Shown here: positions 1 through 8,442 of the stretch, in pieces | Layout of the letters: each line of letters begins with the position of its first letter | How positions within the stretch are numbered: position 1 is the stretch's first letter | The notes under the pieces: generated by a model | What the model saw: only the letters and a program-made list of their open reading frames with translations | Told to the model about the DNA's origin: nothing | Database searches by the model: none | DNA from: Candidatus Anammoxibacter sp. | GTDB taxonomy: Bacteria > Planctomycetota > Brocadiia > Brocadiales > Anammoxibacteraceae | Direction of reading: 5' to 3' | NCBI GenBank assembly: GCA_021777055.1 | Contig: JAIQZO010000077.1 | Coordinates: 1-49,848, forward strand | Length of the DNA stretch: 49,848 nt | Translations under genes and position numbers: made by a program

Positions 1-12
1 CGCATCGGCTTA

Positions 13-143
13 GTTCAACAAAATTTTATCCGTACTTGAGTAAATAAGAAAAAGTAAACACATCACTGCAAGAAAATGTTTATTGTGATAGTGTAGTGAT
101 AATTGTTTGTACTCAACTACGGATAAAATCCTTAACGTTATGC
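13..143 (+). repeat. Palindromic ~125-bp repeat, copy 1 (MITE-like or attC-like)
   Basis: The outer arms are inverted repeats containing TTTTATCCGTA and TACGGATAAAA. The core is nearly identical to copies at 41948-42070 (inverted) and 49356-49486 (same orientation). The ends read GTTCAAC (13-19) and GTTATGC (137-143). These resemble integron R'' (RYYYAAC) and R' (GTTRRRY) boxes, and a plus-strand gene follows, as it would after an attC. The presence of an inverted copy elsewhere argues for a transposed element. I cannot decide between a MITE and a long VCR-type attC. Confidence 0.75.
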
Positions 144-444
144 AAAAAAAACTACTATAAAAGCATGTGACTACACAAATAACAAGATATTTACCAAGCA
201 TTTTTAGGCACAATTACAACTTAATCAATTTTCATAACGTATTAAAACATTGATAGCTATGGCATTAGAAGTTGATATTAGATTTTTTATTTAATTTAAA
301 GCATGAAAAACGATATAAATCTACGGTATTCTTTTTAATCCGTCATTTTGTAACCTTTGAATTTCAAAAGGTCTTATAAAACAAGCGTCGTCATAATATA
401 CCTGAATATTCCAGGTAATTATGAAAATTAATGGAGATTACATT
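144..444 (+). promoter_or_regulatory. Leader region of the NDT/TIR-like ATPase gene with two small palindromes
   Basis: This stretch holds no gene. Two short inverted repeats lie close to the gene: ACCTTT/AAAGGT (353-372) and ACCTG/CAGGT (400-416). They could be operators or weak hairpins. The region between them is A+T rich and could hold a promoter, but I see no convincing -35/-10 pair. Confidence 0.3.
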
Positions 445-2865
445 ATGAATGAGGATTCAAAGACAATATTCTTTGCATATCAAGGTAGAAAATCTAATCA
501 AGCAGATGAAAACACTGATGCAATTAAAAGAGCAATAAAAGATTTCAACAAATATCAAAATACATATGTAGCTAAAACATGGGAAGATTACGTAAAGACG
601 GATTTTATATCAAAGAGTGTATTAAAAGCAATTAAGGACTGTTTAATATTTGTAGCAGATATGACACATTTCAACCACAATGTAATGTTTGAACTTGGAT
701 ATGCAATTGCTTTAAATAAGAAAGTATTAGTTATTCTGAATTCAAATATCCAAAATGCAACGAGCAGATACCACTCATCATTTCTAAAAGATATTAAGTA
801 CCAAAGCTTTTCAAATGCAAATGACATTAATAAAAGCTTACAAAACAAGGCGTATAATGATGGATGGATGAATAGTAATGTAAAACTAGACACCGTATCC
901 CCTATGTCTAAACATATCTTTTATATGGAAAGTCAAAATCCAAATCAAGCATCTTTGGATCTTTCATCCTATTTGCAAATGTATTCTGAAGAGAACTCAT
1001 TAGATGTCATTTCTGAGAATCGTTCAGAGATACAATATCAAACTATCAATTGGTATTTCGTAAATATATATCAAACACGTATTACTATAGTGCATTTCTT
1101 AGGTGATGATATAGAAGGGCATAAAGAAGTTAATGCATCCAATTCTTTTTGGAGCGGGATTGCTTGTGGTTTTGGGAGAGATGTTTTACTTCTTGCACCA
1201 ACTAAATATCGCGCTCCTCTCGATTATTACGATATTATGGTTCAATATGAAGACAGTAATCATCTTGTAGATGAAGTTGAAAAATGGTTAGCTTTTAAGC
1301 AAAAAGAGTTTTCTGACGCTCTGCCAGTTGGTGTAGCAAGTACAAACGCAGAGAAAGAATTAGAACATGAGGTTGACTTATTAAAATTGGGAATTGGGTG
1401 TGAAATTGCCGAAAACGAAAAGGAGAACCTTTTAGAGTATTTTGTCCCCACATATTCATATAATAAAGCCAAAGATGGTAAAAGTACAATAATAATAGGA
1501 CGAAAAGGAAGTGGTAAATCTGCGATATTTATTAAATTGGCAAAAGAGTTTTCTAATAATAAGAAGATTTATTTAATAAATTTGAAACCTGAGTCTGACG
1601 AATTATTACATAACATTGATATGTCACTGATGTTTAAATCTGACTCTTCACGGCTCACGTTTTTCTTTTCAGTCTGGAAATGTGTGATTTTCTCTCAACT
1701 TTTCTTAGATATTCGTAATAAGATAAAAGGAAAAGAAGCTAATGGTGTATCGCTATCAGAAGACGAACAAAACATTCAGATTTTCTATTTGAAAAACGAA
1801 GATATTATAGGGAAAAACTTTTTGGGAGTAATATCAATCATCAATTCAAAATATCTAAATTCCAAGGATTTAGATAAGCCAAATGTATTAGAATTTCTAT
1901 ATCAGCATTTTCTTAATCCTATTAAGAATGTTCTCTTAAATTACCTAAAAAATCTTCCGAACCAGAAGTACTGTGAATTAATCATTCTTGCTGATAATTT
2001 AGATAAAACATGGAACGCCGACAAAGATTTGTCTATTCAAGCTGATATGATTTCAACTTTATTAGAAATAGATAGTAAAATTAACCACGAATTATCAAAA
2101 ATTGAATTTAAGCTACGTAGCATTATATTTCTAAGAAAAGATATATTTGAATATCTTTGTACCACTAATAATGAACCAGACAAGCTTTTAATCCAAACAC
2201 ATGAAATTGATTGGAAACAATATCCTGAAAAGCTGAGAGAATTAGTAGAAAACAGATTCCGATTTATATTAGATTTGGATGATGATACCAATTTAGAAGA
2301 TACTGTTTGGAATAAATTCTTCGATATAACAAATAATGATTGTATTGATCCATTCAAGACTATTGAACGGATCGTTACCAAGAGACCGCGCGACCTCCTG
2401 TACTTTATTGGTCGTATGTTTGAATCTGCAGTGAACAATAGCAGGCGAAAAGTAAATAGAGACGATATAAATTATGCAATTGGCAACTATCTTAAATTCT
2501 TAAATCAGAATATCATAGCAGAAATTAAAGCTGTTTTTCCAGAGGTTGAAGGGATTTTATCAAGATTACAGAAGTATCACGGTGAAATTTTTGAGTATAA
2601 GACGTTACTACAAATTACCGGGGTATTTGGGTACAACAAAGAGCGAACTGAATCTTTTGTTGAACAATTATTTGATAAGGGATACATGATTGGATATGAC
2701 GATAAGAAAAGAAAACCATTTTCTGATCTTCATGAACTAAAAAGAAGACTAAATAATAAGCGTTTTCTCGGCTTATTGCCTAATAAAGTTTTCGTAATTG
2801 CTCACGCAAACTACTACTATATCAAGAACAGAATAGCAAGCGAAGAGTCCGGTCTTGATTATTAA
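445..2865 (+). CDS. Large P-loop ATPase with two N-terminal nucleoside-deoxyribosyltransferase/TIR-like modules (candidate defence NTPase)
   Basis: About 806 residues. I place the start at the ATG at 445 rather than the upstream in-frame ATG at 421, because GGAG lies 8 bp before 445. The first module (about residues 8-110) has the deoxyribosyltransferase/TIR-like pattern FVADMTHFNHNVMFELGYA. A second, more divergent module (about 170-280) has TIVHFLGDD...NSFWSGIACGFG and VLLLAP. A Walker A motif, GRKGSGKSA, lies near residue 352 and a Walker B-like segment, LIILADNLD, near 511. The ATPase resembles, from memory, the Sll1717-type P-loop family. Such fusions of a nucleotide-processing module to a large NTPase are common in antiphage proteins. 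The gene sits upstream of an attC-like site, so it is probably an integron cassette. Function is inferred; the NTPase assignment is firm. Confidence 0.75.
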   Translation: MNEDSKTIFFAYQGRKSNQADENTDAIKRAIKDFNKYQNTYVAKTWEDYVKTDFISKSVLKAIKDCLIFVADMTHFNHNVMFELGYAIALNKKVLVILNSNIQNATSRYHSSFLKDIKYQSFSNANDINKSLQNKAYNDGWMNSNVKLDTVSPMSKHIFYMESQNPNQASLDLSSYLQMYSEENSLDVISENRSEIQYQTINWYFVNIYQTRITIVHFLGDDIEGHKEVNASNSFWSGIACGFGRDVLLLAPTKYRAPLDYYDIMVQYEDSNHLVDEVEKWLAFKQKEFSDALPVGVASTNAEKELEHEVDLLKLGIGCEIAENEKENLLEYFVPTYSYNKAKDGKSTIIIGRKGSGKSAIFIKLAKEFSNNKKIYLINLKPESDELLHNIDMSLMFKSDSSRLTFFFSVWKCVIFSQLFLDIRNKIKGKEANGVSLSEDEQNIQIFYLKNEDIIGKNFLGVISIINSKYLNSKDLDKPNVLEFLYQHFLNPIKNVLLNYLKNLPNQKYCELIILADNLDKTWNADKDLSIQADMISTLLEIDSKINHELSKIEFKLRSIIFLRKDIFEYLCTTNNEPDKLLIQTHEIDWKQYPEKLRELVENRFRFILDLDDDTNLEDTVWNKFFDITNNDCIDPFKTIERIVTKRPRDLLYFIGRMFESAVNNSRRKVNRDDINYAIGNYLKFLNQNIIAEIKAVFPEVEGILSRLQKYHGEIFEYKTLLQITGVFGYNKERTESFVEQLFDKGYMIGYDDKKRKPFSDLHELKRRLNNKRFLGLLPNKVFVIAHANYYYIKNRIASEESGLDY

Positions 2866-2890
2866 GTATTAACAAATTGATAATAGAATT

Positions 2891-2950
2891 TTCCAACCAA
2901 CAAATAAACCTGACGGCAAAAACCGCCGCCCGTTATTTTTATCGTTATGT
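2891..2950 (+). other. attC-like integron recombination site 1
   Basis: The R' box GTTATGT (2944-2950) lies 7 bp before the next start codon. Inward from it, TTATTT pairs with AAATAA, and a CGG/CCG hairpin closes the structure. The left core (TTCCAAC, 2891-2897) keeps only the AAC of the consensus, so pairing of the outer box is weak. The position between two plus-strand genes and right against the next ORF is typical of cassette arrays. It is less certain than the site at 4322. Confidence 0.55.
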
Positions 2951-2956
2951 TTTAAA

Positions 2957-3859
2957 ATGAATAAGCTGACCTATACGATAATCTGTCTGTTTGGCATTCT
3001 TCTGTGCCTTACGTTGTATACTTCAAACAATCAGCCTGCAGAGACTTTGGCGAAATACCTTCTAAAGAACCATTTGGCAGATGGCAGTCATAATCACTTG
3101 AATCGCGAGATTGACAAGGCTCTAAAAATCGCAACTCACGGTACACGTTATCAGGAAAAATATTTAATCAATCAATTCGGACAAAAAGATCATCTTATTG
3201 TCATTGCATTCTTGGGACCATTGCTAAAAGAGGATCCGAACCTTCCAAAACTAGGAAAGGCATTGATAGGAAATTGTGCTGCAATCGATGGAAAGTATAT
3301 CTTCTGTGATTCCTGGTTCTTGGAGAGGTTCTTGAAAGTGCGACGGATTGATAGTACACATGTAATGTTTTCTGATCCTAAACGGGAATACCTATCAATG
3401 TTTATAACTTGGGTTCTCGCTCATGAAGTGGGGCATATTGCAAAAAAACATTCGATTGATGAAACGTCGTTTCATGGATTCTATGACCAAGAGTCTTCGG
3501 ACGAATACTCACATTCTCGGGAATTCGAAGCTGATGCTTTTGTTGCATCTCTATTGGAAAGGGACGAGGAATTGGAATTCAAGATAATGCCGCTATTTTC
3601 TGATATATTGCATGCCGAGATTACAAAGTCGAATTTTGGCGATTATTCGACTATATCCGATAATGATGGAGGTGTATCCACAGTAAATTTTGGATATAAT
3701 GGGCTTGTGGAGTATGCAAACAGCCCAAGCCATCCGCACTTTATTCTGCGTATTTGCCGATTAGCGGAGATTGTGGGGAAGTTTGATAGGCCGGGGAATA
3801 ACCTCCTTCTATCTCAAGTAGAAACACTTATTCAAAATTTAAGGAATAAAAATGAATAA
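2957..3859 (+). CDS. Membrane-anchored zincin metalloprotease (M48-like)
   Basis: 300 residues. One N-terminal hydrophobic segment (about residues 4-22, TIICLFGILLCLTLY) serves as a signal anchor. The zinc motif HEVGH lies near residue 155. The downstream EFEADAF near 190 fits the third ligand of M48-type peptidases (ExxAD). The ATG is 7 bp after the R' box of the attC-like site, with no room for a promoter, so expression must come from upstream readthrough. The stop overlaps the start of the next gene by 8 bp, so the two are translationally coupled. Substrate unknown. As the leading gene of a cassette beside a defence-like ATPase it could be part of a two-protein defence or stress module. 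Confidence 0.75.
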   Translation: MNKLTYTIICLFGILLCLTLYTSNNQPAETLAKYLLKNHLADGSHNHLNREIDKALKIATHGTRYQEKYLINQFGQKDHLIVIAFLGPLLKEDPNLPKLGKALIGNCAAIDGKYIFCDSWFLERFLKVRRIDSTHVMFSDPKREYLSMFITWVLAHEVGHIAKKHSIDETSFHGFYDQESSDEYSHSREFEADAFVASLLERDEELEFKIMPLFSDILHAEITKSNFGDYSTISDNDGGVSTVNFGYNGLVEYANSPSHPHFILRICRLAEIVGKFDRPGNNLLLSQVETLIQNLRNKNE

Positions 3860-4334
3860 ATCGATTGTTTGGGCAACCGCTGGATTGTTCTTCGTGATCG
3901 CAAGCATCGCGTACACTTTCAATTTCTTGCACAATGATTCTTTGTTGTTTTTTGGTAAGTCTTCGAGCGAAAGATCGATTCCTGTCATCGACATTTTTGT
4001 TTCGATTTCTTCGATGATTCTCGGAATAATATTTGGGGGGTTGTATAATCAGCTCGAAGGGCGAAAAAAAGTGAGCATTATTAGGGAACTGAAGAGGCTT
4101 TTTGATTCTGCGTCGTTCATTCGAGCACTCCTAGTTTCCCCAATTGTTTTTTGCGGTGTGTATTTGGCGGCCAGTAAACAGCCTGATAAAGTGGTTGCTT
4201 TGTTCTTTGCTTTTGAGAATGGATTTTTTTGTCATCAGATATTTCTGAAAAGAAAGAGTGAACTTCTATCGGAATCTCGGGTGCAGAAGAAAGGCGAAGG
4301 CCCAAAGAGGAAGGAATTTGAACATAACCAATAA
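3852..4334 (+). CDS. Small multi-span membrane protein paired with the zincin protease
   Basis: 160 residues with about four hydrophobic stretches (near residues 8-25, 45-65, 92-108 and 112-130) and a basic, hydrophilic C-terminal tail. No family is recognised. The start codon overlaps the protease stop, and the stop codon lies inside the following attC site, as is common for integron cassette ORFs. It may anchor, regulate or be a substrate of the protease; this is inference from context only. Confidence 0.65.
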   Translation: MNKSIVWATAGLFFVIASIAYTFNFLHNDSLLFFGKSSSERSIPVIDIFVSISSMILGIIFGGLYNQLEGRKKVSIIRELKRLFDSASFIRALLVSPIVFCGVYLAASKQPDKVVALFFAFENGFFCHQIFLKRKSELLSESRVQKKGEGPKRKEFEHNQ

Positions 4335-4379
4335 ATCCAGCGGACGCAAAGGGCCGAGCCGCTGATTTCAACGTTATGT
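4322..4379 (+). other. attC integron recombination site 2
   Basis: Outer boxes ACATAAC (4322-4328) and GTTATGT (4373-4379) are perfectly complementary. An unpaired spacer of about four bases follows on each side. The inner arms AAATCCAGCGG and CCGCTGATTT then pair completely except for one extra C on the left arm, as expected for an extrahelical base. The loop is about 15 nt. All the structural parts of a short attC are present: R boxes, unpaired central spacer, L boxes with extrahelical base, and terminal loop. The stop codon of the upstream gene lies inside it. Confidence 0.82.
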
Positions 4380-4671
4380 GTGAATAAAAGTAAATTCCGA
4401 TATGAAATTTAAATTAGAACCAATATAGGGTCTTCTGCAAATCGTGTGGGTGATATTCGTGTATAAATAATTATAACTTCTTTAATCAATAGCAGTTATC
4501 AATGATTGCAGGTGATTACTTTTTGCTGTAAATACAATCGTACAGATAATGCAACATGATAAAAGCAAAATTAGGGACAGGCTTAATATGCTTGACGAGG
4601 TAACGGAAAATCTGTAAAATGGATTGTTTGTTTCAGAATGTTCTAAAGTACAACAGAAAGGAGTGTTATAA
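4380..4671. repeat. Cassette remnant and RAYT-flank repeat, copy 1
   Basis: Directly after the attC a short frame opens with GTG (4380) and closes after ten codons, probably the remnant of the next cassette. Bases 4402-4420 resemble the middle of the small antitoxin-like gene at 6605. Bases 4569-4634 (start TTAGGGACAGGCTTAATATG) recur almost unchanged at 8317-8380. The repeat lies just upstream of the REP-type transposase and may mark an end recognised by it. AGAAAGGAG (4656-4664) is the ribosome binding site of the next gene. Confidence 0.6.
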
Positions 4672-5595
4672 ATGGCAAGAATTCCACGAATGATAGTAAA
4701 AGGAGAAGATGCTATATATCATGTGATTTCAAGAACAACATTACCGGGTTTTGTTTTAGGTGATGTGGAGAAAGATTATTTACTTAAATTGATCAAATGG
4801 ATGAGTGATGTGTTTTTTGTTGAGGTGTTTGGGTTTTGCATTATGGGCAATCATTTCCATTTGTTGGTAAAGATGGAAAATGCGGAAGATTATAATGAAG
4901 ATGAAGTAAAACAGAGGGTTGCATTGTTTTTTCAAAAAGATAGTAGAGCAATTACTAACGGTCAACTCCCCTATTTCCGAGAAAAGTTGTCAAATTTGTC
5001 TGAATATGTGAAAGAGATTAAGCAAAGATTCACTCGTTATTATAACAAAGCGAATAATAAAAAAGGTTATTTTTGGGGTGACCGGTTCAAAAGCGTGATA
5101 GTAGAAAGCGGAGATACATTAATAAATTTGCTAGCGTATATTGATTTGAATCCGATAAGGGCAAATATGGTTGAAAAGCCAGAGGATTACAGATGGTGTT
5201 CAATTGGCTATCATGCCCAATCATGCAATAAAGGCAGCTTTTTGTCTACGGATTTCGGTATAACAGTATATAATGATATGGACGAGAAAGATAGGTTTGC
5301 AGCTTATAGGGAATACTTGTATGAGAAAGGCGGATTGGAGTCTGAAAAAGGGCCATCTATTGACCAAGAAAAAATAGCCAAAGAGAAAAGTAAAAATTAT
5401 GAATTGACTGCTATAGATAGGTTGCGATTTAAAACAAGATACTTTACGGATAGCGGAATAATAGGCACAAAATCGTTTGTGAGTCGTTATTATGATATGT
5501 TTAAGAACAATTTCAGATCAAAGGATAAAATCCCGAAAAAAGTAAATGGGTTGGATAGAGTTTATTCACTTAAAAGACTATCTAATGTGACCTGA
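4672..5595 (+). CDS. REP-associated / IS200-like Y1 transposase (TnpA_REP, RAYT)
   Basis: 307 residues. The N-terminus (PRMIVKGEDAIYHVISRTT) and the HUH motif in GNHFHLLVK (about residue 62) are typical of Y1 transposases of the RAYT type. The sequence YIDLNPIRANMV (near 158), a strong family hallmark, follows, and the C-terminal extension is longer than in IS200/IS605 TnpA. The reading frame is intact. Such proteins act on single-stranded hairpin repeats; the 66-bp repeat at 4569 and 8317 is a candidate substrate. It lies immediately after the cassette-like block and probably interrupted it. Confidence 0.9.
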   Translation: MARIPRMIVKGEDAIYHVISRTTLPGFVLGDVEKDYLLKLIKWMSDVFFVEVFGFCIMGNHFHLLVKMENAEDYNEDEVKQRVALFFQKDSRAITNGQLPYFREKLSNLSEYVKEIKQRFTRYYNKANNKKGYFWGDRFKSVIVESGDTLINLLAYIDLNPIRANMVEKPEDYRWCSIGYHAQSCNKGSFLSTDFGITVYNDMDEKDRFAAYREYLYEKGGLESEKGPSIDQEKIAKEKSKNYELTAIDRLRFKTRYFTDSGIIGTKSFVSRYYDMFKNNFRSKDKIPKKVNGLDRVYSLKRLSNVT

Positions 5596-5902
5596 AGTGA
5601 ATCAAGATGAGAGAAAAACAAGCGCAATGCCTGGATTTTAAACAATAATTAGCAGTAAACCTTTAAAAAAAACCGTGGATTTTTAATTGACGAATATAAA
5701 AGTAGCAGTCATAATGCACAACAAGTTATTTTTCCTGTAAAGACAAACCCAATCATTGGGATTGAGCGAAGAACTCATGAAATTTGATATTGTTACCCAA
5801 CGGGTGATTCTATGAAGAATTGCGAAAATTACAGACTAACCAAAGCTTAGCCTGTAGGTTAGCCTCAAGGTCTTTGATATATAATGGAAAAATAAAAGAT
5901 AA
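5596..5902. other. Intergenic region before toxin-antitoxin pair
   Basis: No gene seen. Bases 5657-5684 (AAACCTTTAAAAAAAACC, then GTGGATTTTT) resemble bases 6051-6079 inside the following toxin gene, so a small degraded toxin-gene fragment may lie here. A short inverted repeat with CTAACC and GGTTAG (5837-5861) precedes the toxin and could be an operator or hairpin. Confidence 0.3.
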
Positions 5903-6226
5903 ATGGTAGCCAGAAAATGTTTTAATATTATATATGCTCCATCAACAAAAAACCACCTAAAGGTAATTGATAGAAAATATTTCACATTGATTCGTAGTAC
6001 AATTAAAGAACAACTTCAATTTGAACCAAATGTAGAGACAAAGAACAGAAAACCTTTAAAAAGACCTGTGGATTTTGGCGCTGACTGGGAAATCCGTTTT
6101 GGTCCAAAAAATATGTTTCGAGTATTTTATGAAACAAAACATGATTTATATGAAGTTGATATTCTCGCTATTGGGGTAAAAATGGGAAATAAATTATACA
6201 TTGGCAATAAGGAGCTAAGCATATGA
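5903..6226 (+). CDS. Type II toxin, RelE/ParE-like
   Basis: 107 residues. The basic protein has the RelE/ParE pattern: an N-terminal helix-rich part with repeated lysines, then FGADWEIRFGPKNMFRVFYE and VDILAIGVKMGNKLYIG near the C-terminus. It is followed, with a 4-bp ATGA overlap, by a small acidic protein. Toxin-before-antitoxin order recalls higBA. The expected activity is mRNA cleavage or gyrase inhibition; the sequence does not settle which. Confidence 0.75.
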   Translation: MVARKCFNIIYAPSTKNHLKVIDRKYFTLIRSTIKEQLQFEPNVETKNRKPLKRPVDFGADWEIRFGPKNMFRVFYETKHDLYEVDILAIGVKMGNKLYIGNKELSI

Positions 6227-6480
6227 AGGTTTTACCGTTCTCAGATATTAAAACAAAGTTTATTAACTACTTAATGAGCAGAGATAAAGAACCGATTGTA
6301 ATTACACAGAATCATAAAAAAATAGCTATGCTTTTGTTTATTGACGATGAAGATGAAATGGAAAGGCTGGAATTGAATTATTCTCCTGAATTTAACAAAA
6401 TCATAAGAGAGTCCAAAGATCAAATTAGTAATTCTAAAGGAATCTCACATGAAGAATTTTGGAAAGAAGTAGAAGATTAA
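6223..6480 (+). CDS. Type II antitoxin, Phd/YefM-like
   Basis: 85 residues, acidic C-terminal half. The N-terminus (LPFSDIKTKFINYL...EPIVITQNHKKIAMLLF) follows the Phd/YefM DNA-binding fold pattern, in which a beta strand of the type PIVIT.N.K..A is diagnostic. It overlaps the toxin gene by 4 bp. It presumably neutralises the toxin and represses the operon. Confidence 0.72.
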   Translation: MKVLPFSDIKTKFINYLMSRDKEPIVITQNHKKIAMLLFIDDEDEMERLELNYSPEFNKIIRESKDQISNSKGISHEEFWKEVED

Positions 6481-6604
6481 TGAAACATCTTAATCATTAA
6501 GTTTTGACAATCATGTTGCAATTGGCGGTTGCTTGTTAAAAAGCAATAATCTCCTTAAACAGACACTTAAAACATTTTATTTATTTAAAAAGGAGTGTTT
6601 TATA

Positions 6605-6748
6605 ATGCCTTTAATATCATTGCCTGCTCATTTTGATGGAAAGAGGATTTGTTTAGATGAGAAATTTAAATTAGAACCTAATACCAAACTTTTGGTCAAA
6701 AGCCTTGTCAATCTGGGGACACCATACTTAATTCGTGACAATGAGTAA
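6605..6748 (+). pseudogene. Truncated small antitoxin-like gene
   Basis: The ATG at 6605 has AAGGAG 10-15 bp upstream. The first 34 residues (LPAHFDGKRICLDEKFKLEP...) resemble small antitoxin-like proteins often found before PIN-domain toxins. The last 14 residues are encoded by a 55-bp inverted repeat (6709-6763) that replaces the normal C-terminus. No toxin follows. The gene appears cut by a small palindromic insertion. Confidence 0.6.
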
Positions 6749-6763
6749 GGTCTCCCCAGATTG
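6709..6763. repeat. Perfect-arm hairpin inside the truncated antitoxin gene
   Basis: The arms CAATCTGGGGACACC (6709-6723) and GGTCTCCCCAGATTG (6749-6763) pair at 14 of 15 positions around a 25-base loop. It is either a small transposed palindrome or a bidirectional terminator between the convergent antitoxin and gpsA genes; there is no T-run on the plus strand. Confidence 0.65.
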
Positions 6764-6812
6764 ATAAAATCCCGTTAAATGAAGAATTTTTTTTAAATCT
6801 ATATGCAAATAC

Positions 6813-7940
6813 CTAACCAGAAAATGCTGAAAAGAATTCCCTCTTCATACCATCAAAACTAAAGTCATGTCTTCTATACCAGAATTTAGGGAGCACTTTC
6901 CCAAGTACTTTTGAAAAGAACCGAATGTTTTCCCAAGTCCGACGACTATCTGCTTGTCTAAAAGAAGTTATTGCATCCTTTGGATCTTTGCTTGACTCAT
7001 ATAATATCCCATGTAGTTCACGAATAATTGGAGCAAACATATTTTTGCTTTCTACAAATTTATACATGGCTTCAAGCGTGTGATAACCCTCAATTGTCTT
7101 TCCGCTCATGGCTTCTTCAATAGAACCGGTTCTTGCAAAAGCCTCACCAAATCTAAAATTTCTACTGCTTTCACTGCATGTAATAATCAAATCTCCAAGC
7201 GAAGAAACACCGCGAGTGGTATCTCTTCTTGCAGAAAAATATCTAACAATGCTATCCATCTCAACAAGTGCTCTTGGGATATATTCACCAAGGTAACTGT
7301 CTCCTTCTCCAGCTCCTTTCATAATGCCTGCCATTATTGCATAAACGTTTTTTAAGGCTCCGCCGATTTCAACGCCGACTATATCTTTGCATGCAAATAC
7401 CCTAAAACTATTTGAGTGAAGCATTTCTCTTGTTTTTTCAAGTCTTCTTTTCCTCTTTCCTCCAAGAGATAGAACAACTGATTTTTTTGGATCCACTACA
7501 TCTTTCGCAAAGCTTGGTCCAGAAAGTGTCATGATATTATATGATGGTTTGATTCCATTCAACTCTTCTCCTATCACTTCTGACATGCGTTTAAGGCTGT
7601 CAACTTCAACTCCCTTTGCGAGATTAATCACTTCTACATCAGTTATGACATAATTTCTTATTTGAGAAGTCATTTTTCTAACATGCTGAGCTGGAATTCC
7701 CATGAAAATATAATCTGCGACTGTTACTGCTTCGTCTAGATCAGATGTTGATTTAAGATGTCTTGATAACTGATGTCCTGAAAGGTATTTAGTATTTCTA
7801 TGATTAAGGTTTATCTCATCAACAGTCTTCTTATCTCTTCCATATATTAACACATGGGCAGAATCTTTATGTTTTTCAGCAACATGATTTGCAACAGCGG
7901 TGCCATAACTTCCAGCTCCAATAAATACTATTTTTTTCAT
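6813..7940 (-). CDS. gpsA: NAD(P)-dependent glycerol-3-phosphate dehydrogenase
   Basis: 375 residues. It reduces dihydroxyacetone phosphate to sn-glycerol 3-phosphate for phospholipid synthesis in the cytoplasm. The Rossmann motif GAGSYGTA is at residues 8-15. LAKG (about 108), SGPSFAKDV (about 141), the catalytic lysine in GGALKNVYAI (about 196) and TRGVSSLGDLIITC (about 245) are all present, as is EGYHTLEAM. It is about 35-45 residues longer than usual because of a basic/aromatic C-terminal tail after the normal end. It stands alone and is convergent with the small genes before it. GAAAGGAAC ends 7 bp before the start. Confidence 0.93.
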   Translation of the reverse strand: MKKIVFIGAGSYGTAVANHVAEKHKDSAHVLIYGRDKKTVDEINLNHRNTKYLSGHQLSRHLKSTSDLDEAVTVADYIFMGIPAQHVRKMTSQIRNYVITDVEVINLAKGVEVDSLKRMSEVIGEELNGIKPSYNIMTLSGPSFAKDVVDPKKSVVLSLGGKRKRRLEKTREMLHSNSFRVFACKDIVGVEIGGALKNVYAIMAGIMKGAGEGDSYLGEYIPRALVEMDSIVRYFSARRDTTRGVSSLGDLIITCSESSRNFRFGEAFARTGSIEEAMSGKTIEGYHTLEAMYKFVESKNMFAPIIRELHGILYESSKDPKDAITSFRQADSRRTWENIRFFSKVLGKVLPKFWYRRHDFSFDGMKREFFSAFSG

Positions 7941-8442
7941 TATAAGTTCCTTTCTAAGTGTACTTCATCACGACTAGCCAAAAATTCTGTTGGAAATTTA
8001 TGTGGTTTTCCTTTGAGTTAGTAATGACTCTGCTGATTTACTTGCAAGTCAGCTATAACTCATTGTAGAAGGATGAATTACATAAGCTTCAAGCTTAACT
8101 TGCCCTGACGAAACGTTACTATAGATACTTTTATTGTAGAACTCATAAGTATGAAAAAACAATGATATCACCTCTAATATTTATGGCAATAAAAAAACTG
8201 GAGTAGCAAGAATGGGATTTCCAATTTTCCCGTAGTTTAGATTGGTTGTTGGCTCAAATACGCATTAAATGAAGCATAAAGATTATACAACATTGTATGA
8301 GAGAAATTAGAGCGAAATTAAGGACAGGCTTAATATACTTAACGAGGTAACGGAAAATCTGTAAAATGGGATGTTTGTTTAAAAAAAGGGGAAATTAGGA
8401 GGAAATTAGGGATATGAAAATTTAAGATAAGTTAGGTAAATA
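7941..8442. repeat. Intergenic region with RAYT-flank repeat, copy 2
   Basis: No gene seen. Bases 8317-8380 repeat 4569-4634 with about four changes. Immediately after it, two near-identical GGAAATTAGG units (8390-8410) occur in tandem. The rest is A+T-rich sequence with no recognisable remnant. Confidence 0.6.
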
